Of a DNA stretch of 9,521 bases, positions 1 to 4,748 are shown in pieces. Within the stretch, counting starts at the first letter, position 1, and each line of letters starts with the position of its first letter. Position numbers and translations under genes: made by a program. Origin of the DNA: Candidatus Aenigmatarchaeota archaeon (lineage in GTDB: Archaea; Aenigmatarchaeota; Aenigmatarchaeia; PWEA01; JAGHBM01). The notes under the pieces are model-generated. The model saw only the letters and a program-made list of their open reading frames with translations, ran no database searches and was not told the DNA's origin. The stretch is from contig JAGHBM010000058.1 in the NCBI GenBank assembly GCA_021160955.1, forward strand, positions 1 to 9,521. Direction: 5' to 3'.

Positions 1-154
1 ATATAGGTTGGGTCCCATGGGTAACCCAACCAAAATATAAGAAAAGGTCCTCTATCCCCCAAAAGAAACATTTTTGGGCAAACTGAAAGTTTGCCAAGAA
101 AGAGGGGTTGGTAATCCCTTAGGAAGGGGATACTTCCCCTTCCTCGGGTGAGGG
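1..154 (+). other. Partial T-loop (59/60) tRNA intron, at least 154 nt
   Basis: The visible part folds as three hairpins: GGTTGGGT/ACCCAACC (6-13/24-31, followed by AAAATA), GGCAAACT-GAA-AGTTTGCC (77-95), and a 10-bp AGGAAGGGGA/TCCCCTTCCT stem (121-130/135-144). It ends with TGAG (149-152) and bulge GG^T. The second hairpin and its flanks (68-100) closely match the tRNA-Val T-loop intron at 367-400. The 5' splice site is outside the window. Confidence 0.65.
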
Positions 155-171
155 TCCCTCCCCCAGCGCCA
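1..171 (+). tRNA. 3' part of an intron-containing tRNA (isotype unknown)
   Basis: Only the 3' exon (155-171) lies in the window: T60, T-stem strand CCCTC (156-160), acceptor strand CCCCAGC (161-167), discriminator G168 and encoded CCA (169-171). The 5' exon lies upstream of the window; its acceptor strand should read GCUGGGG. Everything from 1 to 154 looks like the intron, because it ends TGAG-GG^T exactly as the T-loop introns of tRNA-Val, -Glu and -His end TGAG-NN^T, and because it shares hairpins with the Val intron. G73 would fit tRNA-Ser among others, but the anticodon cannot be seen, so no isotype is assigned. Confidence 0.7.
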
Positions 172-179
172 TTAAAAAC

Positions 180-187
180 TTTAAAAT
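180..187 (+). promoter_or_regulatory. TATA box of tRNA-Val
   Basis: The AT-rich element TTTAAAAT lies about 29-36 bases before the mature 5' end at 216. This is close to the usual archaeal spacing for a stable RNA gene with a short leader. Confidence 0.5.
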
Positions 188-215
188 AGTTGATCTACAA
201 TCATTATAACGAAAT

Positions 216-510
216 GGGCCGGTGGTCTAGTTGGTTATGACGCTGCCCTTACAAGGCAGAGGTCGGGAGTTCAAAGAAGCCTTTCTTCAAAAGAAAGCCT
301 TCAGGGAAAGAACGAAGCATTGGTTGCTTTTAAGCAACCAAAAATGAGAAAGGGCAATAGGAAAAAACATTTTTGGGCAAACTGAAAGTTTGCCCAAGAA
401 GTTTGGTTGAGTCTCGCAAACTTAACCAAATTTTAAGGGAAGAAGGAATTCCCTAGAACTGAAGGAGGGTTGCCCCCTGCGGTTTGGTGAGAGTCTCCCC
501 TGGCCCACCA
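216..510 (+). tRNA. tRNA-Val(UAC) with a 218-nt T-loop intron
   Basis: Exon 1 is 216-275 and exon 2 is 494-510. Joined they give a 77-nt tRNA: acceptor GGGCCGG (216-222) with CUGGCCC (500-506), A73 (507), encoded CCA (508-510), anticodon stem CTGCC/GGCAG (243-247/255-259), loop CUUACAA with anticodon UAC (250-252), and T-stem GGGAG/CTCCC. The T-loop becomes UUCAAA+U, the standard UUCRANY form. The anticodon loop has no intron; the only insertion is at 59/60. Valine follows from the anticodon and from A73. U34 makes it a possible substrate of Elp3, encoded in this window. Confidence 0.93.
276..493 (+). other. T-loop (59/60) intron of tRNA-Val, 218 nt
   Basis: The exon helix is the T-stem. Exonic TTCA (270-273) pairs with intronic TGAG (488-491) as the 4-bp central helix. 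The 5' bulge is AA^G (274-276) and the 3' bulge is AG^T (492-494); cutting after the second bulge base restores UUCAAAU. The inner stem is imperfect: AAGCC (277-281) with GGTTT (481-485), leaving GG unpaired. Inside are hairpins CTTTCTT-CAA-AAGAAAG (281-297), GGTTGCTT/AAGCAACC (322-339), an 11-bp stem with loop GAA (373-397), and TTTGGTT/AACCAAA (402-430). It is far longer than most archaeal tRNA introns and has no credible ORF. Confidence 0.8.
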
Positions 511-542
511 TATAATTAACTTTTTGCTCTTCTGGATGGGGA

Positions 543-553
543 TAAATATTTAA
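543..553 (+). promoter_or_regulatory. TATA box of tRNA-Glu
   Basis: The sequence TAAATATTTAA lies about 27-37 bases before the mature tRNA-Glu 5' end at 580, a good archaeal TATA element at the expected distance. Confidence 0.55.
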
Positions 554-619
554 GTTAAGGGTTTAATAGTTTGTTATAAGCTCCCGTAGTCTAGTCCGGC
601 CAAGGATGTCGGCCTTTCG

Positions 620-661
620 ATTTTCATCGAAAGGGTTGAGCTCTGCGATGAGAGAGAAGAC
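620..661 (+). other. Canonical 37/38 intron of tRNA-Glu, 42 nt
   Basis: It forms a clean BHB. The exon helix is TCGGC/GCCGA, the central helix is CTTT (614-617) with GAAG (656-659), the 5' bulge is CG^A (618-620) and the 3' bulge is AC^A (660-662). An inner helix pairs TTTCATCG (622-629) with CGATGAGA (646-653). Splicing leaves loop CUUUCG+A. Confidence 0.88.
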
Positions 662-682
662 AGCCGAAGACCCGGGTTCAAA

Positions 683-836
683 AGCAAATCCCTTTCTTTC
701 AAAAAGAAAGGTCTTTGCAAACCCCAAAGAAAACAATCTTGCAAACCTTAGGTTTGCCATGACATTGTTGGGTTTGTGTGACCCAACCAAAATTTGAATG
801 GAGGGTCAGGAGTACGGATACGCGGTTCCGTGAGAA
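683..836 (+). other. T-loop (59/60) intron of tRNA-Glu, 154 nt
   Basis: The central helix is exonic TTCA (677-680) with intronic TGAG (831-834); bulges are AA^A (681-683) and AA^T (835-837). Inside are CCTTTCTTT-CAA-AAAGAAAGG (691-711), GCAAACC-TTA-GGTTTGC (741-757) and GTTGGGT/ACCCAAC (767-773/781-787) followed by CAAAAT. These match the hairpin types of the tRNA-Val intron and the partial tRNA at the window start. Its 3' end (821-841 with exon bases) is identical over 21 nt to that of the tRNA-His T-loop intron. The inner helix next to the splice site is poor. Confidence 0.82.
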
Positions 837-856
837 TCCCGGCGGGAGCACCATCG

Positions 857-871
857 ATTTTCCTCTTTTTC
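857..871 (+). terminator. T-rich terminator after tRNA-Glu
   Basis: Directly after the tRNA-Glu CCA comes a run of pyrimidines with two T tracts (ATTTTCCTCTTTTTC). This is typical of archaeal U-tract termination of stable RNAs. There is no hairpin beyond the tRNA itself. Confidence 0.45.
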
Positions 872-921
872 TAATATCTAATAATATAAAAACTTTTTCG
901 GATCGACCAATTCACAAAACC

Positions 922-930
922 TTTATATTT
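922..930 (+). promoter_or_regulatory. TATA box of the histone gene
   Basis: The element TTTATATTT is about 65 bases before the histone ATG at 995, which implies a 5' leader of roughly 40 nt containing the ribosome site at 982-988. Confidence 0.5.
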
Positions 931-994
931 GAAATTTCTAATAATTATGATACAAGTGGCTTAGCGCCCTAATACTCTGTTGGAGGTGTGAGAA

Positions 995-1162
995 ATGGCA
1001 TTGGTAGTGAAGAATGCTGTAAAGTCTGTTGTTAAAGGAAAACACAACATAAGTGCTGACTTCTACGATGCTCTAGAAAAGAAAGTTAAAGAGATAATAA
1101 TGGAAGCAGCTGAAAGAGCAAAGGCAAACGGAAGAAAGACAATTCAAGCAAGAGACCTTTAA
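995..1162 (+). CDS. Short histone-fold DNA-binding protein (55 aa)
   Basis: Translation from ATG 995 gives a 55-residue protein starting MALVVKNAVKSV and ending ANGRKTIQARDL. The order is a short N-terminal helix, a long central helix (about 21-43, EKKVKEIIMEAAERAK), and the loop NGRKT followed by xxRDL, the L2/alpha-3 start of archaeal histones. The protein is shorter than the usual 65-70 aa and stops just after RDL, so helix alpha-3 is nearly absent, as in the short DUF1931-like histones of archaea and some bacteria (inference from memory of the family). It probably binds and compacts DNA as a dimer or higher oligomer. A strong ribosome site GGAGGTG (982-988) sits 6 nt before the ATG and fixes the start. 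The gene is monocistronic, with its own TATA box and terminator. Confidence 0.85.
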   Translation: MALVVKNAVKSVVKGKHNISADFYDALEKKVKEIIMEAAERAKANGRKTIQARDL

Positions 1163-1180
1163 GCTGGTCTCTTTTTCTTT
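1151..1180 (+). terminator. Hairpin plus U-tract terminator overlapping the histone stop
   Basis: AGAGACC (1151-1157) pairs with GGTCTCT (1166-1172), a 7-bp stem that includes the last histone codons and stop. T-rich sequence follows at once. It looks like a bacterial-style intrinsic terminator, although archaea often need only the U tract. Confidence 0.6.
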
Positions 1181-1257
1181 TTATTTTGAAATTTTTGTTT
1201 TTTATAAATTCTGGAGTTGTCTCAAGTTTTAAATCCTTTTTTACATCATATTGAAAT

Positions 1258-1656
1258 ATGTGGGTTGATTTTGGACTTACATTACTCGCTCTTGGTATCG
1301 GTGCATCAGGCGCTGGAGCATTCTATTTAATCGATAAAAAAATCAAGAGGTACCTGAATTCAGAACCGGAAGATCTTCTCATGATTAAAGATAAATATTA
1401 TTCTGATCTCGAAACGATAAACTCCAGGACTTATTTAAGTCCCTATCCGTACAACCAGTTGAAGAAGAATGAAGATAAGTTGAGAATGATAAAAAGAGCC
1501 GACGAGATTCTCAGATACATGAAAAAGAAAAATATCGTTAAGAAGAAACACTACGAGAAATTTATGAGAGAGTTAGAAAAAGAGTTGTCAAAGGTTGAAA
1601 ACGAAATCAAGAAGAATCTGGAACTGAAGGAAAAATTTGAAGAACTTGGGCTTTGA
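1258..1656 (+). CDS. Small membrane-anchored coiled-coil protein, unknown function
   Basis: 132 residues. Residues about 5-25 (FGLTLLALGIGASGAGAFYLI) form one hydrophobic, glycine-rich membrane segment, followed by the basic stretch DKKIKRY. The rest is strongly charged. Residues about 78-128 are rich in K and E with heptad-like hydrophobic spacing and are likely a long helix or coiled coil. The short N-terminus and the positive residues after the segment suggest the charged domain faces the cytoplasm. No catalytic motif or known family is recognised. TATA-like elements lie at about 1200-1208 and 1227-1234; the closer one would give a leaderless or nearly leaderless mRNA, consistent with no ribosome site before ATG 1258. 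The gene stands alone between the histone and tRNA-Leu. Confidence 0.7.
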   Translation: MWVDFGLTLLALGIGASGAGAFYLIDKKIKRYLNSEPEDLLMIKDKYYSDLETINSRTYLSPYPYNQLKKNEDKLRMIKRADEILRYMKKKNIVKKKHYEKFMRELEKELSKVENEIKKNLELKEKFEELGL

Positions 1657-1661
1657 AACTT

Positions 1662-1669
1662 TTTTATAG
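1662..1669 (+). promoter_or_regulatory. TATA box of tRNA-Leu
   Basis: TTTTATAG lies about 28-35 bases before the mature tRNA-Leu 5' end at 1697. This is the right position for an archaeal TATA element of a stable RNA gene. Confidence 0.5.
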
Positions 1670-1718
1670 AATATTTTCTTTTATTTATTTGTCCATGCGG
1701 GGGTGCCCGAGCGGCCAA

Positions 1719-1735
1719 GACAACAAAGTGGCCAA
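1719..1735 (+). other. 17-nt D-loop intron of tRNA-Leu
   Basis: GGCC (1713-1716) can pair with the second GGCC (1730-1733) as a 4-bp central helix. The 5' bulge is AA^G and the 3' bulge AA^A; the exon helix is CCC/GGG of the D-stem. Removing 1719-1735 leaves the standard loop GAGCGGCCAAA. The flanking GGCCAA repeat means other cut sites shifted by the same offset give the same product. Confidence 0.65.
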
Positions 1736-1751
1736 AGGGGCAGGACTTAAG

Positions 1752-1841
1752 TTCAGACTTAAGTGTTGAGGAGTCAAACTCCGTTGATAGGAATAGGAAA
1801 CTCTGAAATAAGATTCAGGTTTCCCAAACTTCGTTTGAGAA
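1752..1841 (+). other. Canonical 37/38 intron of tRNA-Leu, 90 nt
   Basis: BHB: the exon helix is CAGGA/TCCTG, the central helix CTTA (1746-1749) with TGAG (1836-1839), the 5' bulge AG^T and the 3' bulge AA^A. Splicing gives anticodon loop CUUAAG+A. The intron has a local hairpin CAAAC-TTC-GTTTG next to its 3' end. Confidence 0.85.
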
Positions 1842-1868
1842 ATCCTGTGGACGTAGGTCCTTCGTGAG

Positions 1869-1940
1869 AAACCTTTTTGCACAAAAGTAAACGCGCAAAA
1901 ATGTTTACGAAAAATAAGGCTTCCGCCAAAGGTTCGCGAA
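1869..1940 (+). other. 53/54 intron of tRNA-Leu, 72 nt
   Basis: This is one of the cleanest BHBs in the window. The inner helix AACCTTT (1870-1876)/AAAGGTT (1928-1934) is 7 bp, the central helix is CGTG (1863-1866)/CGCG (1935-1938), and the bulges are AG^A (1867-1869) and AA^T (1939-1941). It splits T-stem from T-loop, so exon 4 starts exactly at U54. An internal hairpin GTAAAC/GTTTAC is also present. The outer helix is unusual: the variable arm GACGTAGGT (1850-1858) can pair with ACCTACGTC (1947-1955), which is mostly inside the next intron. Confidence 0.8.
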
Positions 1941-1946
1941 TTCGAA

Positions 1947-1960
1947 ACCTACGTCGAAGT
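1947..1960 (+). other. 14-nt T-loop (59/60) intron of tRNA-Leu
   Basis: Exonic TTCG (1941-1944) pairs perfectly with intronic CGAA (1955-1958). Bulges are AA^A (1945-1947) and GT^T (1959-1961), and the exon helix is the T-stem. Removal gives UUCGAAU. It occupies the same site as the long introns of Val, Glu and His but is minimal, with no real inner helix. Confidence 0.65.
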
Positions 1961-1978
1961 TCTCACCCCCCGCACCAC

Positions 1979-2187
1979 TTGAACGAGAGTGAGTACATGG
2001 AGTTTGTTGAATTTCTTGTCGAGGCAAAGAAAAACACCTATGCGAAGGAAGAAGAAGGCAGAGAAACAATTCTAGAAAATGGTTGCAGGGAAGAATTTTA
2101 CGGAGAAGAAAAAAAATATTCTACAAAGGAAAGAAGGTTTACCAACTAATTTATCATGGAGGTAGAATTGAAGATAAAAAAAAGTAA
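1979..2187 (+). pseudogene. DUF5680-like gene broken (or frameshifted) at an A8 run
   Basis: Reading from TTG 1979 (or ATG 1997) gives NESEYMEFVEFLVEAKKNTYA and then ETILENGC, which resembles the N-terminal half of DUF5680 proteins. The original frame ends at 2149 after an uncharacteristic tail. Moving to the -1 frame at the A8 run (2109-2116) gives IFYKGKKVYQLIYHGGRIE and a stop at 2185-2187, which resembles the family's YxGKxVxxxxYxGG C-terminus. The break sits on A_AAA_AAA, a classic -1 slippery heptamer in the right phase. It may be a real frameshift or transcriptional slippage, a decayed gene, or one missing A in the assembly. The product would be about 70 aa, short for the family. The TTG start lies 1 nt after the tRNA-Leu CCA. 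Molecular function is unknown. Confidence 0.55.
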
Positions 2188-2199
2188 ATTGGTGTGATT

Positions 2200-2748
2200 A
2201 TGAACAAAATAATTGCCGTCGTTGGAATGCCCGGTGCAGGGAAAACAGAAGTTGTAAAAATTTTTGTCGAATCTGGTTTTCATCGGGTTTACTTCGGTGA
2301 TCCCGTTTTCGAGAGACTCAAAAGAGAGGGATTGAAAATAAACGAAGAAAATGAAAAGATTATTAGGGAGAAGATGAGAAAGGAAGGTGGGATGGACATA
2401 ATGGCAAGACTGAGTTTGCCAAAAATAAACGATTGCCTGAAAGAAGGGAATGTTGTCGTCGAAAGTCTTTATTCATGGGAAGAATACAAGTTACTCAAAG
2501 AAGAGTATGGTGATAATTTCAAGGTTTTGACAGTTTATTCTTCACCAAAGACGAGATATGAAAGGCTTGAAAAAAGACCAGTGAGATCCTTAAGTGAAGA
2601 TGAAGCAAGAAATAGAGATTATTCGGAAATAGAAAATCTTCACATCGGTGGCCCCATAGCCATGTCTGACTTCATTATCATGAACGAGGGTTCATTGGAA
2701 GAATTAAAAAAGAAAGTGAGGGAATTTATAAGATCTCAATTTTCTTGA
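2200..2748 (+). CDS. P-loop nucleoside/dephospho-CoA kinase-like protein
   Basis: 182 residues from ATG 2200; GGTG (2191-2194) upstream supports this over GTG 2194. A Walker A motif GMPGAGKT is at residues 9-16. YFGDPVFERLKREGL (31-45) resembles the substrate-side segment of dephospho-CoA kinase-like and UPF0200 proteins. GNVVVESLYSWEEY (83-96) is the strand that usually carries Walker B, and PKTRYERLEKRPVR (116-129) is an arginine-rich lid-like region. The C-terminal SDFIIMNEGSLEELKKKV (156-173) is typical of the family. The likely activity is ATP-dependent phosphorylation of a nucleotide or coenzyme in the cytosol; the substrate is not shown by sequence. Its end overlaps the end of the convergent gene at 2736-3110 by 13 bases. 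Confidence 0.8.
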   Translation: MNKIIAVVGMPGAGKTEVVKIFVESGFHRVYFGDPVFERLKREGLKINEENEKIIREKMRKEGGMDIMARLSLPKINDCLKEGNVVVESLYSWEEYKLLKEEYGDNFKVLTVYSSPKTRYERLEKRPVRSLSEDEARNRDYSEIENLHIGGPIAMSDFIIMNEGSLEELKKKVREFIRSQFS

Positions 2749-3110
2749 TAGCAAATTTTTCCGATTTTTTCAAGATTCCTGAGTTCTATCCCCTCGCCGA
2801 TTTTTTTGTCGTACAATATTACACCTTCTCTCGTGAGATATTTAACAGTGAAGTTGTAACTTTTGGTGCCATTTCTCTCTTCTTTTATCCTGTATTCTAT
2901 CATTGGTACATATTTCTCATTTGGTGAAAATTCTTCTTTGATCAACGGTAAAATACTCTCCAGTGAATTCTTTGAGTCAACGGTTTTCTTTTCGAAAATT
3001 ATTCCTGTCTTTTTTATTTTTACTTTTGCTGTCTTATCCTTATTTTCTTCAAGCATGTTAAGAAAATCTTCAAAGCTCATCTTACCCTTTGATAAAGTCT
3101 TTTCGAACAT
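2736..3110 (-). CDS. Conserved-looking small protein, unknown function
   Basis: 124 residues from ATG (3110-3108); a ribosome site GAGGTGG (plus positions 3115-3121) lies 4 nt upstream and supports this start over the TTG just before it. The N-terminal third (KTLSKGKMSFEDFLNMLEENKD) is helical. The rest alternates charged and hydrophobic residues (AKVKIKKTGIIFEKK, KSYNFTVKYLTREGVILYDKKIG), suggesting a small beta-rich soluble domain. No signal peptide, membrane segment or catalytic motif is seen. It lies 43 bases downstream of elp3 on the same strand, but TATA-like sequence at about 3139-3150 suggests its own promoter. Codon use is like its neighbours. I do not recognise the family. Confidence 0.7.
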   Translation of the reverse strand: MFEKTLSKGKMSFEDFLNMLEENKDKTAKVKIKKTGIIFEKKTVDSKNSLESILPLIKEEFSPNEKYVPMIEYRIKEERNGTKSYNFTVKYLTREGVILYDKKIGEGIELRNLEKIGKICYQEN

Positions 3111-3153
3111 CAAACCACCTCACCATTTTATATTATTCGATAAAGTATTTAAG

Positions 3154-4716
3154 CTATAACTTCTTTGACAAATTCTTTGTCATGTAAGGTCCTTCGAGAC
3201 TGTAACCAAATTTTCTATAATATTCACGAACACCGACCCCTGAGATTATGGCCAACTTTTCCATGCCTTCATCCCTTGCAATTCGCTCGGCTTCCTTGAG
3301 TAAATTTTCGCCGAGTCCAGTATGTTGTATCCGACCTCTTCCACCTATCGGTACCTCCGGTCCGTAAACGTGCAGTTCCCTTATTATTGCGGAATTTTCC
3401 AGTTCTATTCTGAAAGGTTTGTATGGAATTCTCAACCTTAAGATTCCAGCGAGAGTTTCATTTTCATCTTCATAGATCAAGAAATATTCCTTTCCTTTTG
3501 ATGCTCTATACTTTTCAACTTTCAAGACAAAATTACCAATTTTCCACCCGTTCTTAAGTCTGTGACCAACTTCTCTACATCTTATACATCTACATGTCAA
3601 TCCTCTTTTTTTCATTTCTCTTTGAACGATTTCCCTTAAGTTGGAATATTTACAACCCGCAACTATTTCTTGTCTGGGTACATCCCTCTGAAGCCTCATG
3701 ATTCTCACGTACTTGGGTACTATCGACTTTACCCTACACAAGAGATCTATGAGCTCTTCGTCCGTGTAAGGTTCAAACTTTCCCTCTCTCCACCATTTCT
3801 CTAACTCGGCATTCTTAACAACTAACGTTGGATATATTTTTATCATGTCTGGTTTGTAGTTTTCATTCTCAAAGATTTTCTTGAACATTTTGAAGTCCTT
3901 CTCCAGAGTTGATCCGGGAAGGTTCGGCATGAGATGATAGCAAATCTTAAACCCCGAATCTTTCAACAACCTTGTTGATTCTATGACATCTTTTATCGTA
4001 TGACCTCTTTTCGTGATTTTGTATATTCTATCATCTGGATTTTGGACACCGAGTTCTACCCTTGTTGCACCGAGCTCGAGAATTTCGTTTATGTGTCTTT
4101 CCTTCATATAGTCTGGTCTCGTCTCAATGGTGAGCCCAGTACACCTATGTTTTGCCCTTTCGTTTTTTGATTTTGCTTCCTCTAAGTTTCTCGAATTTTC
4201 ACCGTTCATAGAATCGTAACATCTCTTTACAAACCATCTTTGGTATTCTTCTCTTCTTGCCGTGAAGGTACCTCCCATGACTATGAGTTCTATCTTATCT
4301 GTTGGGTGTCCGATTGCCTCCAATTGTTTTATTCTTGTCTTGGTTTGTTCGTACGGGTCGAAATTGAGGGCTTTCCCTCTCATGACTGCCGGTTCGTTAT
4401 CGGCATAACTCTGCGGAACGTTGGGATTTTGTGGGCAGTAGACACATATTCCATGTGGACAGGGCTTTGGAGAAGTCATGACTGCAACTATGGTCACGCC
4501 CGAAAGAGTCCTCGTCGGCTTTCTCTTGAGTTTTTCCAACAATTTTTCATCTACACCCATCTTCTGTGCAACAGAAAAAAGGTAACCATTTCCAGGAATT
4601 TCAATTCCATACTTAGAAGCAAGTTTAGTTTTTAATGATTGAATCTCTTCTTTGCTCAGATCTTCTGCGATTATTTTTGATATTATTTCTTCGGCTAAGT
4701 TCTTTCTCATATTCAT
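3154..4716 (-). CDS. elp3: tRNA U34 carboxymethyltransferase Elp3 (radical SAM/GNAT)
   Basis: 520 residues, close to full length for archaeal Elp3. The radical-SAM domain carries PCPHGICVYCP with cysteines 86, 91 and 94 for the 4Fe-4S cluster, then VPQSYADNEPAVMRG and IELIVMGGTFTA. A second Cys cluster, CRCIRC, precedes the acetyltransferase domain. The C-terminal GNAT domain has the acetyl-CoA motif QHTGLGENLL and ends GVREYYRKFGYSLEGPYM. Elp3 uses acetyl-CoA and SAM radical chemistry to place a carboxymethyl group on C5 of wobble uridine, and works alone in archaea. Targets are tRNAs with U34; Val(UAC), Glu(UUC) and Leu(UAA) in this window all qualify. The TATA element TTAATTAAT (4740-4748) is 24-32 bases upstream, suggesting a leaderless mRNA from ATG 4716; ATG 4710 is an alternative. 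Confidence 0.95.
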   Translation of the reverse strand: MNMRKNLAEEIISKIIAEDLSKEEIQSLKTKLASKYGIEIPGNGYLFSVAQKMGVDEKLLEKLKRKPTRTLSGVTIVAVMTSPKPCPHGICVYCPQNPNVPQSYADNEPAVMRGKALNFDPYEQTKTRIKQLEAIGHPTDKIELIVMGGTFTARREEYQRWFVKRCYDSMNGENSRNLEEAKSKNERAKHRCTGLTIETRPDYMKERHINEILELGATRVELGVQNPDDRIYKITKRGHTIKDVIESTRLLKDSGFKICYHLMPNLPGSTLEKDFKMFKKIFENENYKPDMIKIYPTLVVKNAELEKWWREGKFEPYTDEELIDLLCRVKSIVPKYVRIMRLQRDVPRQEIVAGCKYSNLREIVQREMKKRGLTCRCIRCREVGHRLKNGWKIGNFVLKVEKYRASKGKEYFLIYEDENETLAGILRLRIPYKPFRIELENSAIIRELHVYGPEVPIGGRGRIQHTGLGENLLKEAERIARDEGMEKLAIISGVGVREYYRKFGYSLEGPYMTKNLSKKL

Positions 4717-4718
4717 GC

Positions 4719-4748
4719 TTAAATATTTTTACAATCGAGTTAATTAAT
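4719..4748. promoter_or_regulatory. Interleaved divergent promoters for elp3 and the 41-aa ORF
   Basis: The minus-strand gene elp3 has TTAATTAAT at 4740-4748. The plus-strand ORF at 4749 has TTAAATATTTTTA at 4720-4732. Each box lies just before the other gene's start, at a spacing that predicts leaderless transcripts in both directions. Confidence 0.45.

Larger units (their letters stand above)
580..853 (+). tRNA. tRNA-Glu(UUC) with two introns
   Basis: Exons are 580-619, 662-682 and 837-853. Joined they give a complete cloverleaf with acceptor GCTCCCG (580-586)/CGGGAGC (843-849), A73, encoded CCA (851-853), anticodon stem TCGGC/GCCGA (609-613/663-667), loop CUUUCGA with anticodon UUC, and T-stem CCGGG/CCCGG with loop UUCAAAU. 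The spliced sequence is close to the usual archaeal tRNA-Glu. One intron is at the common 37/38 site and the other is in the T-loop at 59/60. Confidence 0.94.
1697..1977 (+). tRNA. tRNA-Leu(UAA) with four inferred introns
   Basis: Exons are 1697-1718, 1736-1751, 1842-1868, 1941-1946 and 1961-1977; joined they give an 88-nt class II tRNA. Acceptor GCGGGGG (1697-1703) pairs with CCCCCGC (1967-1973); A73 and encoded CCA follow. The anticodon stem is CAGGA/TCCTG, loop CUUAAGA, anticodon UAA (1748-1750). The long variable arm GGAC-GTAG-GTCC (1849-1860) is the usual archaeal Leu type. T-stem GTGAG (1864-1868) pairs with CTCAC (1962-1966), and the T-loop becomes UUCGAAU only if two separate insertions (1869-1940 and 1947-1960) are removed. 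The D-loop becomes GAGCGGCCAAA, normal for leucine tRNAs, after removing 17 nt. Identity is certain; the two smallest introns are inferred from structure and the expected product. Confidence 0.9.

Noticed and set aside
340..400. Box C/D guide RNA inside the Val intron (ATGAGAA and CTGA)
   Set aside because: The C-like box departs from RTGATGA and the CTGA lies inside a strong hairpin, so it is unlikely to form a C/D motif. The same applies to the weaker TTGATAG/CTGA pair in the tRNA-Leu anticodon intron.
276..493. Group I intron in the tRNA-Val T-loop
   Set aside because: Group I introns are known in some archaeal tRNA and rRNA genes, but I see no P3-P7 core signature, and the ends fit BHB pairing with exact restoration of UUCAAAU. 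The Glu and His introns also end in A, not the required G.
1..853. CRISPR-like or simple repeat array
   Set aside because: The repeated hairpins are few, imperfect and unevenly spaced, and they lie inside tRNA introns.
580..853. Degenerate tRNA pseudogenes rather than intron-containing genes
   Set aside because: Exon segments pair perfectly, encode standard loops and CCA, and have promoters; introns fit a single cutting rule. Decay would not preserve this.
1877..2149. 90-codon frame starting inside tRNA-Leu
   Set aside because: Its first third lies within tRNA-Leu. Only the part from 1979/1997 has protein character, and it is annotated there.
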